From NCBI GenBank assembly GCA_012934845.2, contig WNNJ02003665.1:248001-312000 (forward strand): 64,000 bases of DNA, given 5' to 3'. This DNA is from Pomphorhynchus laevis (lineage: Eukaryota; Acanthocephala; Palaeacanthocephala; Echinorhynchida; Pomphorhynchidae). The translations under genes were made by a program, and so were the position numbers. Under the pieces are notes generated by a model, which saw nothing but the letters and a program-made list of their open reading frames with translations, searched no databases and was not told the DNA's origin. Positions 56,076-64,000 of this stretch are shown one piece after another (the stretch's first letter is position 1; every line of letters starts with the position of its first letter).

Positions 56076-57690
56076 TTACTTTTAGAATAATTTTATAATT
56101 TTATTATTTTTTTTCAAAATAATTTTTTTATTAAATTTTAATTTCTTAAATTTTCTAAAATCAACAAATATTTTAGAAACAAATATTTTAGACTAATACT
56201 TTTAGTAATTTTAATTATAAAATTATGAAATACGATCCGAATATCGGCGAAATTAAATTACAAATTTCTCAATACGCTTCTTCGATACTCATTTCTATGA
56301 TAAATTCCTCAATACTTATCTTCTACGATAAATGGTAGTTGCTTAGTTAATTTGAACATCTTACCTTCAGTTGCAATTCGAGTTTCAAATAAAATAACGA
56401 ATTGTTCCATTGTACTTTTGATTTAAAATTTAGTTATTTTTAATTATTAGCAATCATTAGTTTAGAGTTTAATTATTCATAATACTCTAAAGCACATTTG
56501 TAATTCTCGAAATAAAATATATATATATTCCATAAAAATCATTCATAATGTGTTCAGTTTATTTTTACAAATAGATATTGAGCTATTAATTAAAATGATT
56601 TGTATGATTTCACTTATATATTTGTCTATTAAAAAGATATAAATTATCACTGAAACTTTTAATTTTATCAAATAAATGCTAGGCTATCAGATTTGACATA
56701 TAATAATTTCAAATATATTTATTTAAAAAACATTTCAAAAATTAATTTTGAATTTTACAGGTAAATGGTATTTTTTATTTTAATATTTTTTATTTTATTT
56801 TGTTCTGTTTTAATCAAATTATATTGATTATTTTAATCAATATATTATTTTAATCAAATTATATTTCATAGGTATTTCACTATTCCCATCAAGCTTAGAT
56901 TTCGTTTCTTTTACACCGTTTTATATAATCTATTCACTGATGTTGATATTAAGTTTTGAAAGTCTTATTTTAAATAAAAATAATAAAATTTTGAAAATTT
57001 TGCATTTGATTTTGAAAACATGTGTCGATACTTAAATGTGTAGATTTCTACATATAAGATAATAAAATTATCAGCGAAATCGCTTGTTTTTACAATTATT
57101 AAAATGTTATAAAAATGATATAATTTCTTTAAAATTAAATTTCGGTTACTAATTTTAAATTAACAAATAAAATAATTTATATGTAAATTTTTAAATACTA
57201 AAATTTTTAAATAATAAGTTTATATTTGCGAGTAAGCAAAGTATAAGCTGTAAATTTAAATTTGTCAAGTGTCAATTAATTATTTAAACTTTTTATTTCA
57301 GACAATAAAATCAATATTTTTTATAAGATCATGATTTTCCGTATACGATATGCAAGATACAAAGAAATTGTTTTATCAAAATAAATATTATTCTATTTAC
57401 GCTTAAAATTTCTTGATATATTTTTTTCTAAATTACTTCTGGTTTATTTATTGACATAAAAAATTTATGAATAAATAATTAATTCATAAATAAATATTTA
57501 CAGAATGGATGAACAAGATTTAATGGATAAATTCCATTAAATGCCAATAAATGCCATATTTAAACTCATTTTTGTTTCTATAAGATACACTATTATAATA
57601 ATAGTGTAACTATAAGGTACATATAGTGCACCTTATAATATAAGGTACATATTATAATAAATAATATATTGAAACATATTTTATAATATT
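56076..57690. other. AT-rich spacer, no gene seen
   Basis: No gene or known repeat was recognised. From about 57590 the sequence becomes a tandem TATAAGGTACATA-like and ATATAATAT tract that leads into PLE fragments. Confidence 0.5.
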
Positions 57691-57734
57691 TTATATTATA
57701 TATAATATAATATATAATTTCATATAATATATGA

Positions 57735-58870
57735 AACATATTTTTGCATTAGCATTCATGCATACCATATAATATAAAATATAATACATTAAATAATGAA
57801 ATTTTAAGAATTGAAACAATTTGTAACGATATTGGCTTTCTTCAAAATTATTTAAATAATTTAATAGATACATATTTTAAACTGGGTTACTGTAAAAATA
57901 AAATTAAACGGAAAATAGTTAAATATATAAATCAACAAAACATTATTTAAAATAATTTTTTAATCATTAACAGAAAATTTTTATGGATGGATAATAAATA
58001 ATATCTTCGTCTTAGAATAATGTTATACATAAGGTAAAACAAATTGGTAAAACATATATTGATGATAAAGAAGTATTTATTTATACACAAACATTAAATT
58101 AACATCAATTAAAACTACTTTTAATTTATATCGTAAACATGGCATATTTAAATTTACAAGAAACATATTTTTATATTAGCATTCATGCATACCATATAAT
58201 ATAAAATATAATACATTAAATAATGAAATTTTAAGAATTGCAACAATTTGTAACGATTTATTTATTATATAAAATTATCATATAAAATATATAATAATAT
58301 TTTTAATTATATAAATATTATTATATAAAATATAAAAATCAACAAAATATTATAAAAAATAAATTTAAACTCTTAAGTGAATTTTTCATAGTAAATAATA
58401 CACTCTGTTTTATGACATATTTAAATTTGGAAAATATTTTTGCATAAGCATTCATGTATACCACATGTGTGAAATAAAACATATCATACATTAAATGATA
58501 ATCAAATTTCATCAAAGGAAATACGTCATTAGCATGTATTTGACCACGCTGCTATGTTGGGTCGAGGAATAGGTAAGAAATCTGATTACATAACAGTTCC
58601 TCCTGATGACTTCTAATTTAAATGCTGATGCAACGGATTAATTAATATTTTATTAATCAATTCATAAAAATTATTTTTTATTTTAAATTTTAACTTGATA
58701 TTAATTATATAGAAGTTCCTCCTGCTAACCTGATACAACGTCTGTTATTTATTAGTCAATTCATAAAAATTGTTTTTAAATTTCAATTTTAAATTTTAAC
58801 TTGATATAATAAACTGTATAAAATCTTATATAATTATTTATTATTTATAATTATCTAATATTTAATTATT
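57735..58870 (+). mobile_element. Scrambled PLE C-terminal fragments and tails
   Basis: The end of the reverse transcriptase ORF (HSCIPYNIKYNTLNNEILRI) occurs at 57755-57990 and again at 58060-58260, with a third trace at 58430-58470 (SIHVYHMC-like codons). A module with GACCACGCTGCTATG and CCTCCTGATGACTTC follows at 58520-58615, then two tail pieces (58640-58725 and 58740-58870). The repeats of the same part suggest tandem insertion or unequal exchange. Confidence 0.65.
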
Positions 58871-58879
58871 TATTGATTA

Positions 58880-58935
58880 AAATAAAAAATTGAAATTTAA
58901 AATAAAAGTCAAATTTTATAAATTGATCCATTAAT
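58880..58935 (-). mobile_element. PLE tail piece in inverted orientation
   Basis: AATTGAAATTTAAAATAAAA and GTCAAATTTTATAAATTGAT are the reverse complement of the tail that ends just before it, so two tails meet head to head here. Confidence 0.5.
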
Positions 58936-60343
58936 AATTGATTATAAGTTCGGCAATCCCTGCACAATATTGTTTTTTATTGATAAGGATTTTGAAGGTT
59001 AAAGCTCAGAAGCTACTGTTGAATGCAACAGTAAAAGGTTTGTCAATTAACACAGTAACCATACTTTCTGGGTCAGTTCAACTTCGTATTGCCTTTGTAC
59101 AATTTATTTATTTTATTTTCTAATCGAATAACACATTACGCAAATTCAGTCACTGATCATTAGTTGAATAAAAATAAAATTTTGGAATTAAAACTTTGTT
59201 CAAAATTATCAAATTTGGAACATTTAAAACAAATCAAATAGAACAAATTATTTTTTTTATTTTAAATATTTTAAATAGATATCCAAATTAAATTAGAAAA
59301 ATAAATCGTTCAGGCAATGCTAATTCTAGAATATGTGCGTATTTTTATCATCATTTTTATCTAGAATTTGTGCGTACAAAATCGTATTTTTATCATCATC
59401 GATCGTTCATATAAAAATAATTTATTTTTACGTAGCAAATATAAACACTCACGTTTAGAAATAATTGTAACTTACATGTAGTGTTTGTGTTCAAATTCAA
59501 GTGGTATGAATTTGAAATGGGATGCTTCTGTCATTTGTCTAACGAAATCTAGCTGTAGTGACCGTGTTTAATAAAGAAATACTTCATTTACATATCAGAT
59601 TAAGTGTAGAAAAGCTAATTGTTGTAACGAAATCATATAATTTGAATAATAGCGTTGCCAACTCTCTGGCTTGCGGCTAAAAGCCTCGGACGAGTATATT
59701 TTGGTACTTCCTCGGCACGCAATTCGGAAACTTGCATCAACAGCAAAACAGCACGCCACCCAAAACTCATCTATTCTATTCGTTTGACAGGTTCCATTAA
59801 GCAAATGGTAAAATACATTGTCGCATCCTACGCTTGTAATATAACGACAATGTTAATGCGGTGGTTTTAGACATTAGAAAAATGAATACACGGCGGCAGA
59901 TTAAAATAACTTCCACAACACTGATTATCTTCATGGTATTATTTTTCTTAAGTTTTTAAAATCTATAATCAAAAGTTAATATTAGCAAGTTGCCCGAGGG
60001 ATATGGTTTGAACAAAATGCATTTTGATTTTGCTCTTTAAAATGCGTTGAATGTTACAGTTACTTCATAAAGCGATCTCTCAGTGTGTATTCCTAGTAAC
60101 TCACTGGCCATTGAGAGAGAGTTTCGCCTTTACTAAATTTCATGCATCTTTTTCTTTCATGTAGCAAATATCTAATTTTAAATTAAACATAACGGATACA
60201 CTTATTTGCTTTTAATATTTACTTTCAATAACGTCAATTTATGCACTCTCGTTAAGAATATAATACAATTTTAGATATACACGAATTGTCCATGGTGTCT
60301 TAACACGGTTACCTCTCAATACTAAGAGCTTCCGTTCTACCAT
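58936..60343. other. Upstream region of the cadherin gene, no assigned gene
   Basis: Mostly AT-rich. A patch at 59655-59830 is clearly richer in G and C and is open on both strands (plus 59655-59870, minus 59595-59804). Neither peptide has family features. The patch may be an untranslated exon, a regulatory element or an unrecognised coding exon. Inverted CTCTCAGTG and CATTGAGAG blocks occur near 60078 and 60111. Confidence 0.4.
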
Positions 60344-60350
60344 TATATAA
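60344..60350 (+). promoter_or_regulatory. TATA box of the cadherin gene
   Basis: TATATAA lies 61 bp before the ATG at 60411. This would place transcription start at about 60375-60380 and give a 5' UTR of some 30 nt. In AT-rich sequence such a motif can be chance; the position is what supports it. Confidence 0.4.
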
Positions 60351-60410
60351 ACAGATACAGAAATGTCCCTCTTTCAATGCTAGAACATACCGTTAATTTT
60401 GCGGTGATTA

Positions 60411-63075
60411 ATGCCGCCCGGTCTTGTTAAACTTTTAATTCGTATTTGCTATTTAAATAGTTGGCTAATGGCGGCCACAGCACTGCCGCATACCTTCAAT
60501 CAATACAATCAAATTTCAAGTAGTAGCTCATACAATAACCCGCTTAGGGTTGTTTTTCCGGACTTTATAACACCGAAAAATCGTACTGTGTACATTGAAG
60601 AAGATAAAGAAAGTGGCAGCTTCTTGGCCTCTGTGAGTGTACTCGATAATCCCGAATCTCTGTGGAATTTGACTGTAAGTAACGACAAGTTTCAGCTGCT
60701 ACATTCCCACCAAAGAACATGGTCTCTGTATACAGGATGTGTCCTAGACCGAGAGAATCAAACTTTTCATCAGTTGACTATCAGTGCCCGACCATTTTCC
60801 GGAAGCAAGTACGCCGAAGATGAGGTTTTTTCGCATGACATTTTCATTGAGGTTGTGGATATTAACGATAACATTCCCCAATTTAATTCAAATGTGTCGT
60901 ATATTATAGCGATGGCTGTCGGTAGTCTTACAAAGAAGACTGAAATCACGCGTATTCAGGCAAATGATGTTGATCTCAACGAGAACGGGCGGGTAGAGTA
61001 CTCACTAGATAATTATAACGACCTTTTTGAAATCGGATCAGTGGATGGACGGCTACTGTCGAAAACATATCTAAGATCCGGCGCTGCTCGTTACGATATA
61101 ATCATCAGAGCCACAGATGGTGGAATCCCACCACTTTCTAATAGTATAGTGTTAACACTGCACTTAGTAGAAGACCGTTGGTCTCTTTATCGGCTGTATC
61201 GATATCATATCGCAATCGGTTTCGCTGTTGTAATTGCTATTTTGCTCTGCTTCATTATGTCTTGTATTATAGGACGTAGACTTTTCCGTCAATGGGCTTT
61301 GCAAAATCAGCTAAAATTTAGCTTCGTACCGTTTACAAGTGAATTCAGCAGCACTGAAGAGGTATGCTTTTGATTGTCGTTTTTATTTGTTGCATTTTTA
61401 CGTATTTTTACGCTATTTAATTTATATTTTAATGTAAATATTAAATTTTAATTGCAGTAGTGATTTTTAGTTAAAAAATTTGATCAATAAAAGTTTTTAA
61501 AAACTTTTATCATAAAACGAAAAGTGTCAGGTTTGAATAATCAAAGTCAACAATTAAAAATCATTATTCATTAGAACTAAAATCATTAGTTCGAATCTAA
61601 TAGATATCAAATTTTATAATCCCGGAATCGCCGCACAAACAACTGAAATTTATCTATTTGTCCAAATTTCTTGGAATACATAAGTATTTATGTTGCTTGT
61701 ACGTTGTTATTTGTTCTTTTTAATTAATAGAATACGCGTAATTATTAATTTTCTTTGTAATTCATCGCATATGTGGTCCGTATGTTGGAGCGGTGTAGAA
61801 ACCGAAATACAATTAAATATCGTATTTACGTAGTATTTCAATTTAATCGCCTTAATTCTCTATAATCGCCTTAAAATAAATAAATAAATAGGAGCTGCAG
61901 TTAAGAGAAAAATAAAATATCTTACTTTATAGAAAAGAAAAAAGTTTATAGTTTGAGATAAATATTTTCTCAAAGATCTAGACTTGACTCCAAACGAATT
62001 TGTTCTTTAATATAATGTGTTCGAGCGGAAATCTAAAAGTAAAATCACTGCTAATAAGCTTGATATATAATTTAATGTTTAAGCATAAATTCTGGATTTA
62101 CCGTTAACGCCGTAGATAAATGCCAATAAATATTAAATGAATATAGTTTAACTACTTAACATTTTGATTTAATAAAATCATTTTTGTTCCTTTAAACTGA
62201 ATTCAAGGAAAGAAAGGAAATTTAAAAAAATCTAATTGAATATTTATAATTTTAAATATTTGATAATATTTTTAATTATAACTTTTGAATTAAAATAAAT
62301 ATTATTTTTGATTATTGATTTCTGTATTCTACTGATATCTAGTGGTCGTCAGTAACGATTTATTAATTTATCATGAGCTATTAATAATAAAAATGTTTAT
62401 CAGATTTCATCTTAGCATTTTGCTTCCGTATATATCCATCACAATAATTGATTTGAAATTATTTTAATTTTCAATAATTTCGGATTGAATTTTGCTTTAT
62501 TTTCGCACATTATAATTACTGAAATACAATAAGCGTGTAATTTGCTTTATGATAAAATCGCCATTGGCATGGTAGCATGTAAAAATGCTTAAACCGGATA
62601 TTATCGCCGATGGCTACAAATTAAGTTCGCTTTAATATCATCTACACTAAAATATCTTTATTGCTAATCGACACTCTATTTAAATGTGTGTCCATTTATC
62701 AGTCCTGCTGATTCATTACAGATGGATGAATTCATATATTAGTTGCAGATTGTCCTTGATAACCGATCCCAGAGAAAAGTACCCGTCACAACAAATAATG
62801 CATATTTTGACTATGTAATTGACAGAACATTTATCTTTCACCTCAGAAAATACGACAAACACATACAAAACTTTTAGAACAATATAAACTTTGGATAAAT
62901 GCCATTACAAATATTAAATTTCAATCTTTTGTAATTGCGTTAGTGACACTTTTTTTAGCTTCCAGTAAAACTAAAAACTGAGATATCGCATGCTTTAGCA
63001 AAGTCTAAATACAAAGAATTTATATCAAGTAATAAAAAAAACGTTGTTTTGAGCATCTTAATTAGAAATATTTAG
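60411..63075 (+). CDS. Short cadherin, two EC repeats, single-pass membrane protein
   Basis: Exon 1 is 60411-61361 (317 codons). An in-frame TGA two codons before the ATG supports this start. Residues 8-25 look like a signal peptide. EC1 (about 46-158) ends with the calcium motif DINDN (150-154) plus PQF; EC2 (about 160-256) has DVDLNENGRVEYSL (186-199) and ATDGG (234-238). Residues 267-287 form a membrane span, followed by GRR and a short tail. Cadherins mediate calcium-dependent contact at the cell surface; two repeats is very few for the family, so it is an atypical member. A consensus donor (GAG|GTATGC) ends exon 1 in phase 0; read-through would add only VCF and a stop. A pyrimidine-rich acceptor at 62957-62958 opens a matching phase-0 exon, 62959-63075 (LPVKLKTEISHALAKSKYKE, then a TAG), giving 355 aa. 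Exon 2 is inferred; no catenin-binding motif is seen. Confidence 0.75.
61362..62958. other. Intron of the cadherin gene, inferred
   Basis: No coding frame, no PLE or LINE fragment. A 14-bp self-complementary stretch near 61487-61508 (AAAAGTTTTTAAAAACTTTT) is the only structure noted. If exon 2 is wrong this is plain downstream sequence. Confidence 0.4.
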
Positions 63076-64000
63076 AAGTTCTTGGATTCATCGAATCTTT
63101 TTGTTAGTTCTTGCGTAATCTGTTCGTGCAATTGAATTTATTAATCAAAAGTCGATTCGCAATATTTTTTTATCTAAATGCCTTTTTACACCTTCATTAA
63201 TAAAATAAAAAATGTGTTCATATCAGTACTCTACAGGTTAACAGGTTATATATTCTGTATAAATACAGAATATATGTTTTACTAAAACTCAAATTTAAGT
63301 ACTGAATAATTAATCTAAAATTTGTTTTTTTTTATTTAAAAAAACAAATTCAACGTTACAAAATGTCGCCATTGGCATATTATATTAGACAACGAAGTTA
63401 AATGTTTCATCAGATTGCAATTTTGTTCATTTGTTTATGTTTGACATTTTTATTGAGATGCTTTCGTTGCATGAACTCGTTTTTTTAATAATCATTCAAA
63501 ACTAATTTTGATTCGACCTGTGTTTTTATTAAGTCGTATTTTTAATTAATTATGTTATTGACACATTAAACACAATTACACAACAGTACTAGTCATTATA
63601 AAAATATTCAAATCTTTAATGTTTTAACATCAAATGTAGGAAAAGTAATCATAGCGATTTTTTATGTACTAAAAACTGCATGAATTTAGTTATTTTCCCC
63701 AGCATAAATTTCTTCAATACTGCCATCAGTATTTGTTCTTTGGTATGGTTACTGGACAACTGCAAACTAATTATTTAATGACTAATTAAAGACTTCTTTA
63801 TACAACACCTCTGTATCGAAGATAAAAATATAACCGTTCATTTATATACACTCTCAATGGTTAAGAAATCACTGAGCAAACTTAATTTTTATATAATCGT
63901 GACTATGATTATAGAGTATTTGATGTATTTGTTGTGCAAAAATAGTGAGTATTGCGGAATCGTGATTTTAATAACTATTTAGACAATGATCTATTCATTG
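63076..64000. other. AT-rich end of window, no gene seen
   Basis: No coding frame. There is an inverted repeat TATATTCTGTATAAATACAG at about 63247-63275. It is probably downstream of the cadherin gene. Confidence 0.45.

Noticed and set aside
57691-57873. 60-codon Tyr-rich ORF, minus strand
   Set aside because: Antisense to a PLE C-terminal fragment.

Overview
The window is nuclear DNA of an invertebrate animal. It is very AT-rich, its few genes have canonical GT-AG introns, and most recognisable sequence is transposon debris. The taxon cannot be fixed from sequence alone. The mix of Penelope-like elements, CCHC/APE-type LINEs, a tRNA-derived SINE with hammerhead-like parts and introns of about 50 nt fits several groups (flatworms, molluscs, rotifers, arthropods).

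Four host loci can be argued. (1) A three-exon NUDT16-like Nudix hydrolase on the minus strand (875-5415); its 3.9-kb first intron carries transposon fragments. (2) Two minus-strand exons (30866-31332) joined by a 51-nt intron, weakly resembling POT1-type OB-fold telomere proteins. (3) Two plus-strand exons (33843-34163) joined by a 54-nt intron, encoding an unrecognised C-terminus of about 88 residues. (4) A short cadherin with signal peptide, two cadherin repeats and one membrane span (60411-61361, probable second exon to 63075), with a TATA box upstream. Three introns are 50-54 nt, which supports these gene models against an AT-rich background.

The rest is repeats. A Penelope-like element (PLE) family with a YIDD reverse transcriptase is present in about eight coding fragments and more than a dozen tails on both strands; all inspected copies are broken. 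The two best copies (6093-7362 and 53724-56075) are nearly identical. GIY-YIG fragments from other PLE families lie in 2456-3765. Five LINE copies are present: A (9430-12720, minus) and B (13257-16563, plus) are one family placed head to head; C (17870-21160, minus) is CR1/L2-like; D (38870-40320, minus) is an endonuclease-only fragment; E (44994-45318, plus) is a 325-bp 5'-truncated insertion with a 14-bp target-site duplication and belongs to the A/B family. A tandem tRNA-derived SINE pair lies at 35541-36293, a hairpin MITE at 17692-17865, and several long palindromes and AT microsatellites are scattered through the window.

The most unusual features are the conserved foldable module in the PLE tails, the SINE that combines a tRNA-like promoter with the two halves of a hammerhead core, the TTAGGG-like array at 51819-51868, and the 40-bp inverted repeats that bracket LINE C. 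Long stretches at 45333-49900 and 61400-62950 hold no recognisable gene.
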